This document shows positions 1-7,565 of a stretch of 64,000 bases of DNA, in pieces. The notes under the pieces were generated by a model. The model was not told the origin of the DNA. It did no database searches and was given only the letters and a program-made list of their open reading frames with translations. Within the stretch, counting starts at the first letter, position 1. Each line of letters begins with the position of its first letter. Location of the stretch: contig NZ_CP145905.1 of NCBI RefSeq assembly GCF_036894955.1, positions 4,544,501-4,608,500 of the forward strand. The letters are read 5' to 3'. A program made the position numbers and the translations under genes. The DNA comes from Paenibacillus sp. KS-LC4 (GTDB taxonomy: Bacteria > Bacillota > Bacilli > Paenibacillales > Paenibacillaceae).

Positions 1-412
1 GCTTTAGCTGCCTACTTTTAGTTTCAGCAGCGATTTCCCTAATAAAAGGCGTTATCGCAAAAACATTTTCAATGTCCATCTCATCAAGTTTCGCCCAATA
101 ATAAATGGTATTTATATGAATATTAATATCCTTTGTTAGATGATATTTTATGAGCGCAGCTATATTTTTCTCTGTCTTGTTTTCCGAAATGGCATCGTTG
201 TATGATTCAATAATAATGATCATTAAAGCAAATTTTTCTTCGAGATTTAAGTCCATGTTTTCATATGCATGCAGGAATTCAGCGACTCTATTGGAATCAG
301 CAACCTCGTATTCCCAGTCTTGTGTGTATTCACTTGGGGATGGCAGCTTGATTTTCTCTACAAGCCCCTCCACAGCGCTTCGTGTAACATATTTAGGATG
401 TCTATTGTCCAT
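1..412 (-). CDS. Hypothetical protein, 3' end beyond the window
   Basis: This leftward reading frame is open from an ATG at 412 to the window edge (about 137 codons visible) and continues outside. The ATG is preceded by AGAGGTGG at a suitable distance. The product begins MDNRHPKYVTRSAVEGL and is acidic, soluble and probably helical, with no signal peptide or membrane segment. The DNA is AT-rich compared with the operons further right. I do not recognise the family. An immunity-type or phage-related protein is possible, but nothing in the sequence shows it. Coding status is fairly sure because the frame is long, has a good ribosome site and gives a natural amino-acid composition; function is unknown. 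Confidence 0.7.
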   Translation of the reverse strand, partial: MDNRHPKYVTRSAVEGLVEKIKLPSPSEYTQDWEYEVADSNRVAEFLHAYENMDLNLEEKFALMIIIIESYNDAISENKTEKNIAALIKYHLTKDINIHINTIYYWAKLDEMDIENVFAITPFIREIAAETKSRQLK

Positions 413-490
413 TATTTAGTGCCACCTCTGTATATCATAATTAAAATGAACACCGATATTTTTCTATCTATATATTAGGACAGGCTTTGT

Positions 491-668
491 GGACACAGCA
501 GGCGCTATTTCAACAAAATCACGGGTTTTGGAGCAGTATGCGGACTCAGGCGCAGCTATTGTGCTGCCGATCAGCATTTTGACGGGATGAAGAGGGGCAT
601 AACGGATCTCCTGTCCGCGTACGGCCTTAAATCGGCCCTATAGAAGCAATAGCGGAACCTCAGTCCGC
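491..668. repeat. Intergenic repeat locus 1: four GCGGAC modules (+,+,-,-)
   Basis: Four copies of a 21-bp module related to GCGGACTCAGGCGCCGCTAT lie at 491-510 (+), 540-560 (+), 598-618 (-) and 648-668 (-). Each has short GCGG/CCGC ends that can pair. The first two copies and the DNA between them (491-560) match the reverse complement of 51038-51108 at about 61 of 70 positions by eye, including the spacer core AATCACGGGTTTTGG. The locus lies in the 413-826 gap, where I see no gene. Confidence 0.75.
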
Positions 669-909
669 AAAAAAGGAGGGGCTAACACTAGTGGTGCAGT
701 TGCGGCTAGCTGTACCGTAACAGCAACAATCCCATACGGCGGCTTACTGAGCCTTGAATGGTTCCTTGCCCGAAGCAGCATGCTGATTCTAGTAGACTCC
801 CACAGCCAATAAAAATGACGGAGCCCCTAAGCCCCGCCCTCTGCCTCTACCTCTACCTCTACCTCTACCCTATACTCCGGCTCTTCCTCTTCATTTTCAT
901 CTTCCTTGC

Positions 910-1131
910 TTACGCCTTCTCCACTTTAAAAACGAACTTCCATTTAGCGACGTTGCCGGAATATCGGCCTCGGTTTTCCACGACCACCACGTCCAGCGTA
1001 TGCTTCTTGCTCGCGGCCACTGTTGAAGCGTTGAAAGATTTGTTAGCCGCACCCACATCAGGAATTTTGTCCTGCTCGACTGCCGTCGCCTCCAGCTTCA
1101 CAAGCTCGCTTGGCATTAGCACGTTATTCAC
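910..1131 (-). CDS. Small hypothetical protein, possibly frameshifted acidic tail
   Basis: A 73-residue frame begins with GTG at 1131, preceded by AAAGGGG six bases upstream, and follows the phosphatase-like gene by 19 bases, so it looks like the last gene of a leftward operon. The product starts MNNVLMPSELVKLEATAVEQ, ends FVFKVEKA and is rich in short beta-type segments. Directly after the stop, another frame on the same strand (to a TAG at 827) encodes an acidic tail with a Val-Glu repeat written by GTAGAG hexamers. This suggests one gene of about 101 codons broken by a single-base shift near 915-925, or a sequencing error. Family not recognised. Confidence 0.5.
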   Translation of the reverse strand: MNNVLMPSELVKLEATAVEQDKIPDVGAANKSFNASTVAASKKHTLDVVVVENRGRYSGNVAKWKFVFKVEKA

Positions 1132-1150
1132 TATTTCCCCTTTTATACCA

Positions 1151-1480
1151 TTATTCCATGGGCATATATTCTATAATGGCGGCTTGCAGCCGCTCTATAA
1201 GGTCTGCATTCATATATTCGTATTCATCGGGGATGTGGAGGCAAATGACCCTTTTCTCACTTAAAGCATGAGGAAACTTCTCCTGTATACGGCGCAAATG
1301 CTTTTTCTCCATGACAAAAATAACATCAGCCCAGCCGATGTGGCCTTCGGTCACTCGCACTCTAGCCTGCGGCTCCGTTCCGGCAGAACGCACCTCATGC
1401 CCATCAACACCACTCAGCACCGTTTCAGCCGTCAAACTGCGCCATTTGTTCCGGCTGCAAATAAATAATAGCTTGCTCAT
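1151..1480 (-). CDS. Low-molecular-weight protein tyrosine phosphatase-like protein
   Basis: The product (109 residues from ATG 1480) opens MSKLLFICSRNKWRSLTAE. This has the CX5R phosphate-binding loop of low-molecular-weight tyrosine phosphatases (Cys8 to Arg14, followed by Ser), although the usual loop is CTGNICRS. Later VRSAGTEP and WADVIFVMEKKHLRRI match the helix and strand after the loop. It is shorter than the classical family (about 150), as in the predicted-phosphatase subgroup, so substrate and activity are uncertain. An upstream in-frame ATG at 1528 was rejected because it overlaps the preceding gene by 47 bases; the chosen ATG begins one base after that gene's stop, suggesting translational coupling. 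Confidence 0.75.
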   Translation of the reverse strand: MSKLLFICSRNKWRSLTAETVLSGVDGHEVRSAGTEPQARVRVTEGHIGWADVIFVMEKKHLRRIQEKFPHALSEKRVICLHIPDEYEYMNADLIERLQAAIIEYMPME

Positions 1481-1481
1481 T

Positions 1482-1775
1482 CTACAGCTCGATGCTCGTG
1501 TAATGCTCCACGACCGGAAACGGATCATAATAATGATGCAGCAGCCGCTTCCACTCCTGATATTCCGCAGAGCCGCGGAAGCCCTCGGTATGATCCTCCA
1601 GCGTCTCCCATTTCACGAGCAGCACGTATTTATTTTGCTCCTCCAAGCAGCGCTGAAGCTCATGGTGGACATAGCCCTTCATACTGGATATAATTTGCGA
1701 GGCTTCCTTGAAGCTGGCCTCGAACGAATCAGCGAGTCCCGCCTTAACCTGTAAAATAGCAACCTCCAAAATCAT
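1482..1775 (-). CDS. Antibiotic biosynthesis monooxygenase (ABM) domain protein
   Basis: The 97-residue product starts MILEVAILQVKAGLADSFE and has the single ferredoxin-like ABM fold: a first strand, a helix with a conserved SFKEASQII stretch, GYVHHELQRCLEEQNKYVLLVKWETLEDH, and a C-terminal aromatic/acidic end. Such small dimeric proteins include quinol oxygenases and haem-degrading enzymes; the exact reaction cannot be told from sequence. The ATG at 1775 follows GGGAGGG; a longer start at 1847 would overlap the next gene and lacks a site. It sits in a tight leftward group with the phosphatase-like gene. Confidence 0.8.
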   Translation of the reverse strand: MILEVAILQVKAGLADSFEASFKEASQIISSMKGYVHHELQRCLEEQNKYVLLVKWETLEDHTEGFRGSAEYQEWKRLLHHYYDPFPVVEHYTSIEL

Positions 1776-1815
1776 AATTGCACGACCCTCCCGCTTTGTA
1801 TTCAACCAGTTATTA

Positions 1816-1998
1816 CTATGTTGCCGAAACAAATTGAACGATGCCAATAGACATCAACATCAATAACAAGACAACAACAAAGCCGATGGCAAATTTCAGT
1901 CCACCAGGCAAGCCTTGCCGTCTTCCATGCTCTTGCTCCAGCTTCTCCAGCCGCAGCTTAATTTCATCCAGCTCTCTATCCTTGTTCTCCTCCATCAT
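1816..1998 (-). CDS. Small single-pass membrane protein
   Basis: This 60-residue protein has a charged N-terminal half (MMEENKDRELDEIKLRLEKL), predicted to form a short coiled coil, then a Gly/Pro linker and one strongly hydrophobic segment at about residues 36-56. GAGGAAGAGGTGG precedes the ATG. Family not identified; such proteins are usually annotated as hypothetical. It may be first in the small leftward gene group, with 40 bases to the ABM gene. Confidence 0.75.
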   Translation of the reverse strand: MMEENKDRELDEIKLRLEKLEQEHGRRQGLPGGLKFAIGFVVVLLLMLMSIGIVQFVSAT

Positions 1999-2049
1999 GC
2001 GCCACCTCTTCCTCTCATGAATATCCTTATTCTACCACAATAGGAATGT

Positions 2050-2832
2050 CTATTTTTCACCTTGCTTATCCAGCAGCTGTTTTAATCGTCCGGGAAAATC
2101 AGTAATAATGCCATCTACCTGCTTATCAAGCAATGTCAGAAAATCCTGCTCCATATTCACTGTATAAGGATAAACCGCAATATTCGCCTTAGCCGCTTCC
2201 GCCGTATCCTCGGCATCAATGCCGCTGTAATGCGGGTGCAGCGAAAATACTTCGCAGCCCATCAGCCCAGCATAAGCTGCTGGCGCAATTAATGCCGCTC
2301 CATAAAGCAGACCGATCCGCAGCTCCGGCATACGTGCCTTAAGGCGCGCCAGCAGCTTATGATCGAAGGAGGAAACAATCGTGCGCTCCATACGCCCAGG
2401 CTGCTGCAAAAAAGCGTCCAGCGCTTCATCCAGCGCTCCGTTATACGAATCCTTTGCTTCCACATTAATTTCAATATGCTTGGGAAGCAGCGCATAAACC
2501 TCCTCCAGCAACGGCGCTCGTTGTCCGCGAAATGCTTCGGCAAATTTGCTGCCCGCATCAGCCTTGCTAATCTCCTCATAATTCATGCTCCGAATCAGGC
2601 CGGTCTGTGTCGTCGTGCGATCCAGCGTCGCATCATGGCAGACGACCAGCTTATCGTCGGCTGAAAGATGAATGTCCAGCTCGACCATATCACAGCCTTG
2701 ATCGGCAGCTAATTGAAAGGAAACGAGCGTATTTTCCGGCGCTTCGCCCGCAGCTCCCCGGTGCCCGATAATAAGCGGGCGCTTCGCCTGTTCTTTGTTC
2801 TCTCCAGCTTTTCCTGCCGGTTGCTTATTCAT
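2050..2832 (-). CDS. Glycerophosphodiester phosphodiesterase
   Basis: The product (260 residues) is a cytoplasmic GDPD TIM-barrel enzyme that hydrolyses glycerophosphodiesters to glycerol 3-phosphate and an alcohol. Visible signatures are HRGAAGEAPENTLVSF (catalytic HR and the APENT motif), VELDIHLSADDKLVVCHD (metal-binding E/D and second His), EINVEAKD, and a C-terminal VDGIITDFP. There is no signal peptide, so it resembles the intracellular UgpQ/YqiK branch. The ATG at 2832 has AGAGGATAA upstream; a start at 2877 is possible but adds only a non-conserved, charged stretch. It stands alone, leftward, with a 500-base gene-free gap upstream. Confidence 0.88.
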   Translation of the reverse strand: MNKQPAGKAGENKEQAKRPLIIGHRGAAGEAPENTLVSFQLAADQGCDMVELDIHLSADDKLVVCHDATLDRTTTQTGLIRSMNYEEISKADAGSKFAEAFRGQRAPLLEEVYALLPKHIEINVEAKDSYNGALDEALDAFLQQPGRMERTIVSSFDHKLLARLKARMPELRIGLLYGAALIAPAAYAGLMGCEVFSLHPHYSGIDAEDTAEAAKANIAVYPYTVNMEQDFLTLLDKQVDGIITDFPGRLKQLLDKQGEK

Positions 2833-3313
2833 CCTGCCATTATCCTCTCTACCACGTATTTGTGCATTTACAAACATTTATAAGCATTTATAAGCTTCGA
2901 ACTGATGATTGGCTTATCCCTAAATCGCTAAACAGCGGCTTTGCCGCCAAAGAACGACGACAACCGTTTATGCTTGCTATCCTTGCTATTATAGCAAATG
3001 CTAACCGCCAATGTCGGCCTAGATGCTGCTACCCTGTAGCTTCATTCCGCATCCTACTGCAATTCGCTTGGCGTGACCACTATATTCGCTTTGATCATGG
3101 TGCCAGCTGGTCTAGTGCTTAGGCTTATTACCGCTTATTACCGCTCAATAAAGCCTTATAAAGCTGCGCGGAATGAAAATATTTCAATGCCTCTTCTCCC
3201 TGCCTGCCGCATTATTCCCGGGGAAAATGATGAACAGCGCGAAGCCAGCTTGCCCCTCAGGCCTGCCATGCTCAGCAAATAAGCAGCTGTGTGTTGTATT
3301 TTTATTTGTTAAA
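2833..3313. other. Gene-free stretch between divergent genes
   Basis: This gap separates the glycerophosphodiesterase (leftward) from the aminotransferase (rightward). Short frames here give basic, low-quality peptides without ribosome sites, so I call none of them. It holds one degenerate copy of the GAAACGCGCC-type repeat (2931-2980). The right end merges into the palindromic operator of the aminotransferase. Confidence 0.6.
2931..2980 (+). repeat. GAAACGCGCC-type dispersed repeat, copy 1 (degenerate)
   Basis: The stretch shares the block GCCGCCAAAG, then a short gap, CAACCGTTT and CTTGCTAT with the copy at 45875-45925. Its left arm has decayed to AACAGCGGCTTT. It is the most divergent of four copies in the window, all written in the same direction. 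Confidence 0.6.
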
Positions 3314-3329
3314 GTGTATATTTATACAC
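3314..3329. promoter_or_regulatory. ARG-box-like palindromic operator
   Basis: GTGTATATTTATACAC is a perfect 16-base inverted repeat located 27 bases before the aminotransferase ATG. It resembles the ArgR/AhrC box (TGAAT...ATTCA-type, AT-rich centre). A related half-site, TTGTATTTTTATTTG, sits just upstream. Binding by an arginine repressor is inference; the palindrome itself is plain in the sequence. Confidence 0.5.
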
Positions 3330-3355
3330 AACAAGACTTTTACGGAGGTTAGACT

Positions 3356-4594
3356 ATGCTTAATTCGAAAAATAAAGATACAGCTGCCTTGCTGGCAGAA
3401 GCCAAACAATCTGTGTTATTTACAGCGAATAGACCTGAGGTCGTCATGGAACGCGGGGAAGGCATGTACTTATGGGATACGGAGGGCAAAAAATACCTCG
3501 ATTTCAGCAGCGGCTGGGCGGTCACCAGCTTAGGGCATTCCCCTAAGGCTTTGCAGGCGGTGATTGCCAAGCAAGCAGGACAGCTCGTGCATGCAAGCCC
3601 CGCTTTTTATAATAAGCCAATGGTTGAATTCGCTGAGCTGCTCACAAGCGTGTCCGGCTTTGATAAAGCTTACTTCACCAGCAGCGGCGCCGAAGCGAAC
3701 GAAACCGCGATTAAACTCGCCCGCAAGCATGGTGCCCTAAATTTAAATGGCGCTTATGAAATCATTACCTTGACGAACAGCTTCCACGGAAGAACGCTCG
3801 CCATGATGTCCGCAACGGGCAAAGCGCATTGGGAAAGCCTTTATGCCCCTAAGGTTCCGGGCTTCAAGCATGTTCCTATTAATGATTTTGATGCGTGCTT
3901 CGCTGCGATTAGCGACCGCACCTGCGCCATAATGCTGGAGCTCGTCCAAGGGGAAGGCGGCGTCCATTCGGTAGATGCCCCTTACCTGCAAGCGCTGCGC
4001 AAGGCATGCGATGTATACGGCATTTTGCTTATTTTTGATGAGGTTCAGACCGGTATGGGCAGAACTGGCAAACTATTTGCCCACGAGCATTATGGTGTTA
4101 AACCAGACGTCATGACACTGGCGAAAGGTATTGGCGGCGGATTTCCGCTATCCGCGACACTAACCATGAAGCAATACGATATTTTTGAGCCTGGTGATCA
4201 AGGGGGAACGTATACAGGCGGACCGCTTGCAATGGCCGCAGGTCAGGCAGTCGTAGAGGAGATTATTCGTCTGGATTTGGCCACCAATGCGAAGCTGATG
4301 GGGGATTTGATGACGGAGAAGCTGGTCGAGCTATCTCACGAGTATGCAATCACCGATATACGCGGCAAGGGCCTGCTGCTCGCCTTCAGCGTCGCAGAAG
4401 GGCTAGCGCCACAGCTGGCAGCATGCTGCATGGAGGATGGGCTGATCATCAATGCGCTTAATGCCTCCACGGTTCGGCTTACACCAGCACTCACAGTAGT
4501 TGAAGCAGAGATAGACGACCTGTTCAAGCTGCTGGAGCGCGCAATGAGCAAGCTCGGATTGAAAGTGACGGAGAAAGCAACAGCTAGCGCCTAG
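3356..4594 (+). CDS. argD: Acetylornithine aminotransferase-type class III aminotransferase
   Basis: The 412-residue product is a PLP-dependent class III aminotransferase, most like ArgD, which makes N-acetylornithine from the semialdehyde in arginine synthesis. Seen in order: WDTEGKKYLDFSSGWAVTSLGH, SSGAEANETAIKLARKH, NSFHGRT, the EXQGEGG-like ELVQGEGGVH, IFDEVQTGMGRTG, and the Schiff-base lysine in TLAKGIGGGFPLSA. Length suits ArgD. ATG 3356 follows ACGGAGG. It is not next to other arg genes here, so another acylated-amine substrate is possible; an ARG-box-like palindrome upstream favours ArgD. It ends at a strong bidirectional terminator. Confidence 0.82.
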   Translation: MLNSKNKDTAALLAEAKQSVLFTANRPEVVMERGEGMYLWDTEGKKYLDFSSGWAVTSLGHSPKALQAVIAKQAGQLVHASPAFYNKPMVEFAELLTSVSGFDKAYFTSSGAEANETAIKLARKHGALNLNGAYEIITLTNSFHGRTLAMMSATGKAHWESLYAPKVPGFKHVPINDFDACFAAISDRTCAIMLELVQGEGGVHSVDAPYLQALRKACDVYGILLIFDEVQTGMGRTGKLFAHEHYGVKPDVMTLAKGIGGGFPLSATLTMKQYDIFEPGDQGGTYTGGPLAMAAGQAVVEEIIRLDLATNAKLMGDLMTEKLVELSHEYAITDIRGKGLLLAFSVAEGLAPQLAACCMEDGLIINALNASTVRLTPALTVVEAEIDDLFKLLERAMSKLGLKVTEKATASA

Positions 4595-4606
4595 CTGCAA
4601 TAAATA

Positions 4607-4650
4607 ATCGGCGTTGTGGAATCTCTGAAAGAAGATTCCACAACGCCGAT
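4607..4650. terminator. Bidirectional terminator between argD and uxaC
   Basis: A perfect 18-base inverted repeat (ATCGGCGTTGTGGAATCT and its complement) with an 8-base loop lies between two convergent genes, 12 bases after the aminotransferase stop. The T-run is weak on both sides, but placement and stem strength support termination. Confidence 0.8.
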
Positions 4651-4667
4651 GCGGCTAAATATAATGA

Positions 4668-6074
4668 TTAAAATTTAAAATAGCTTTTCGCATTGTTGTA
4701 GCTGATGTTGCGGACAATGTCGCCCAGCAGCTCACGGTCATCCGGCACCTCGCCGTTTTCCACCCATTCGCCAAGCAAGTTGCACAAAATCCTGCGGAAA
4801 TACTCATGCCGCGTATACGACAGGAAGCTGCGCGAATCCGTCAGCATGCCGACAAAACGGCTCAGCAGACCGAAGTTCGCAAGCGCCTTCATCTGTACGA
4901 CCATCCCGTCGCGCGTATCATTGAACCACCAAGCGGAGCCCAATTGGATTTTGCCCGGGATGCCGTCGCCTTGGAAGCTGCCGATGATCGAGCCAAGCAC
5001 TTCATTGTCCATGGCGTTAAGCGAATATAATATTGTGCGCGGCAGCGCTTCATCCTTCGCCAGCTCATCAAGCAGCTTAACGAGCGGATACGCAAGCGGG
5101 CTGTCACCGATGGAATCATAGCCCGTGTCCGGTCCAAGGCGATTAAACATCGCCGTATTATTGTTGCGCGCTGCATTAATATGCAATTGCATCGCCCAGT
5201 CATGCTTCGCATACAGCTTGCCGAGGAAGACGAGCGTATACGTTTTGTATTTTTTCTCATCCTCTAGGCTTACGCGGTTTCCAGCAAGTGCGCTAGCAAA
5301 AATCGCCGCTGCCTCATCCTTCGTCGTCTCTCCGTAAGGCACATAATCAAGGGCATGATCCGAAACGCGGCAGCCCACCTCGTGGAAAAAGGAAACTCTT
5401 GCTTCCAGCGCAGCCAACAAAGCATCGTAGCTATCCAGCTTCTGGCCCGCTGCCTGCTCAAGCTTCGCGATCCATTCAAGGAATCCAGCGCGATTAATTT
5501 CCAGCGCCTTATCTGGACGAAACGAAGGCAGCACCGCAACTGGAAAGTCCGACAGCTCTTTAATTTTCAAATGATATTCCAGCGAATCCGCAGGATCATC
5601 CGTCGTGCAGACGACCTCAACCTTGGAATTCACAATAAGATCGCGCGCTTTGAAGCCCTCGCCCGCAAGCTTGGCATTTACTTTTTCCCAAATAACCGGC
5701 GCATTGCGCTCATTAATTATCTCATCAACGCCGAAGAAGCGCTGCAATTCCAAATGCGACCAATGGTAAAGCGGATTGCCAATCGTCTGCGGTACCGTCC
5801 TTGCAAAAGCAAGGAAGCGATCATAGTCACTGACGCCTTCGCCGCCCGTTACATATTTTTCTTCAATGCCGTTCGAACGCATTGCCCGCCATTTATAATG
5901 ATCGCCATACAGCCAAGCCTCCGTTATATTCGAGAAGCTGATGTTGTCGTAAATTTGCTGTGGGCTCAAATGGCAATGATAATCGATAATCGGCATATCC
6001 TTTGCATAATTATGATACAAATCCCGTGCAGGTTCATTTGCCAGCAAAAAATTATCGTCCAAAAACTTAGCCAA
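4668..6074 (-). CDS. uxaC: Glucuronate (uronate) isomerase
   Basis: The 468-residue product is UxaC, which converts D-glucuronate to D-fructuronate and D-galacturonate to D-tagaturonate. It has the amidohydrolase-like family marks: DYHCHLSPQQI near residue 31, VVCTTDDPADSLEYH, LHINAARNNNTAMF and GMLTDSRSFLSYTRHEYFRR near the end. Full length for the family. It starts with TTG at 6074 behind CAGGAGGG, one base after the stop of the upstream oxidoreductase, so the two are probably translated together. An AraC regulator is divergent to this operon. No other hexuronate genes (uxuA, uxuB, kdgK) are in the window. Confidence 0.95.
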   Translation of the reverse strand: MAKFLDDNFLLANEPARDLYHNYAKDMPIIDYHCHLSPQQIYDNISFSNITEAWLYGDHYKWRAMRSNGIEEKYVTGGEGVSDYDRFLAFARTVPQTIGNPLYHWSHLELQRFFGVDEIINERNAPVIWEKVNAKLAGEGFKARDLIVNSKVEVVCTTDDPADSLEYHLKIKELSDFPVAVLPSFRPDKALEINRAGFLEWIAKLEQAAGQKLDSYDALLAALEARVSFFHEVGCRVSDHALDYVPYGETTKDEAAAIFASALAGNRVSLEDEKKYKTYTLVFLGKLYAKHDWAMQLHINAARNNNTAMFNRLGPDTGYDSIGDSPLAYPLVKLLDELAKDEALPRTILYSLNAMDNEVLGSIIGSFQGDGIPGKIQLGSAWWFNDTRDGMVVQMKALANFGLLSRFVGMLTDSRSFLSYTRHEYFRRILCNLLGEWVENGEVPDDRELLGDIVRNISYNNAKSYFKF

Positions 6075-6075
6075 G

Positions 6076-7374
6076 TTAGTCCCTCCTGAATTTAACTAGT
6101 TCATCCACCTTCACAGCCAGTCCCGTCTGAATCGATTTATTGGCAGCGATTCCTGTCAAAATCGAACGGGCACCGTCTACATGATTCGCCGCACGGTTAA
6201 ATTTATCCTCTAAAGGCGTGCCAAAAATATCGTTAAGCAATACCGGATCGCCGCCGCCATGGCCGCCGATTCCTTCTTCAACCTCCACATTGTAAGGAGC
6301 GCCGAACATTGGATATACGATAATGCGCTTGCCTTTCAGCGCACCCTCTTGTGATTTTTCACCGCCAGAATTAACATAGGATTGCTCGACAATTTCCATC
6401 TCAATCCGGCCCTTCGTGCCGTTAAACGCAATGCGGTAGCCTTCCCATGGCAGATACGCATTAAGCGAATAAGTCAGAATCGCATTGTTTTTGTATCGCA
6501 CCATGACGCCCATCGTATCTTCAATATTGATGCCATCGCCGAAAACGCTTTGGTCGCGGCGGTATCCATCCTCATGCTCCGCATCAAGATACATCGCCTT
6601 GAGGTTCTCATTGCTGTCCATATGCAGTGCGAACGGATCTTCCTTCGCATTCGGATGGCCCGTTGCACGTTCATAGAACTTCGTTTCGCCGCGCGCTTCG
6701 GCATTTTCCTTACCATAGAACAGCAGGTCTCCGAAGGCAAAAACAGTGTCTGGCTGCGAGCCGATCCAGAAGTTGACCAAATCGAAGTGATGCGTCGATT
6801 TATGAACAAGCAGGCCGCCGCTGTTATTTTTATTGCGGTGCCAACGGCGGAAGTAATCCGCGCCATGCTGCGTATTGAGCAGCCATTCAAAATGCACCGA
6901 ATTGACCTTGCCAATCGTGCCATCCTCAATTAGCTCTCTCGCCTTCGTATGATGCGGCGCATAGCGATAGTTGAACGTTACGCGAACATTTTTCCCTGTA
7001 CGTTCTACGGCATCCAGAATTTCCTGGCATTTCTTCTCGTCCACCGTCATCGGCTTCTCCGTAATGACGTCACAGCCCAGCTCCATAGCACGAATGATGT
7101 ACGTATGATGCGTGCGGTCAACACTAGTTACGATGACGGAATCCGGCTTTTCCTTCGCAATCATCTCGTCGAACTGCTCCGCCTTGTAGGTGTTTACAGC
7201 GTGGTAATCATATTTATCGGTTAAACGCTTATTGGCATGGTTTAATCTCGTTTGGTTTGTATCACAAAATGCAAGCAGCTCCGACGTATCTCTGAAATCG
7301 GTTGCAATTGCAGCGTAGAAAAACTCAGCTCTTCCTCCCGTTCCTACCAATACGTACTTTTTCTTTTGTGTCAT
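6076..7374 (-). CDS. Gfo/Idh/MocA family oxidoreductase
   Basis: This 432-residue NAD(P)-dependent sugar oxidoreductase has an N-terminal Rossmann fold (KYVLVGTGGRAEFF), the EKP signature (DVITEKPMTVDEKK) and the catalytic-region motif KSTHHFDLVNFW. It is first in a two-gene leftward operon with uxaC, so a uronate or uronate-derived substrate is likely, but the exact sugar cannot be read from sequence. ATG 7374 has AAAGGGTGAG upstream. The coupling to uxaC and the divergent AraC gene suggest induction by the sugar. Confidence 0.87.
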   Translation of the reverse strand: MTQKKKYVLVGTGGRAEFFYAAIATDFRDTSELLAFCDTNQTRLNHANKRLTDKYDYHAVNTYKAEQFDEMIAKEKPDSVIVTSVDRTHHTYIIRAMELGCDVITEKPMTVDEKKCQEILDAVERTGKNVRVTFNYRYAPHHTKARELIEDGTIGKVNSVHFEWLLNTQHGADYFRRWHRNKNNSGGLLVHKSTHHFDLVNFWIGSQPDTVFAFGDLLFYGKENAEARGETKFYERATGHPNAKEDPFALHMDSNENLKAMYLDAEHEDGYRRDQSVFGDGINIEDTMGVMVRYKNNAILTYSLNAYLPWEGYRIAFNGTKGRIEMEIVEQSYVNSGGEKSQEGALKGKRIIVYPMFGAPYNVEVEEGIGGHGGGDPVLLNDIFGTPLEDKFNRAANHVDGARSILTGIAANKSIQTGLAVKVDELVKFRRD

Positions 7375-7400
7375 TGCGGCTCACCCTTTGTCTGATTTTT

Positions 7401-7450
7401 TGAAACGCGCTGCGCCGTTAGAGGTCGGCGACAGCCGTTTTACCTTGATT
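7401..7450 (+). repeat. GAAACGCGCC-type dispersed repeat, copy 2
   Basis: TGAAACGCGCTGCGCCGTTA followed by GGCGACAGCCGTTTTACC matches copies at 30618 and 45875. The ends can pair (GAAACG with a CGTTTT end). This copy lies in the divergent promoter region of the oxidoreductase-uxaC operon, so it is not simply a terminator. Confidence 0.75.
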
Positions 7451-7565
7451 GTTTAATACGCTTTCATTTTATCGCATATAAGTGTTATAATTCTCCTCAT
7501 ATAGTGCTTAAATAATAAAATATGCCGCATATTTTGCGTTTACTTTGAAAGGAGCATGGAAGGCT

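Noticed and set aside
758..1264. Rightward 168-codon frame
   Set aside because: It starts without a ribosome site, is driven by CTCTAC repeats (Leu-Tyr run) and lies opposite better-supported small leftward genes.
2862..3282. Two short rightward frames
   Set aside because: No ribosome sites and unnatural basic composition; they cross a repeat copy.
7470..7490. cre-like TGAAAGCGTATTAA before the oxidoreductase-uxaC operon
   Set aside because: The right half does not fit the consensus; only the left half matches, so I did not list it.
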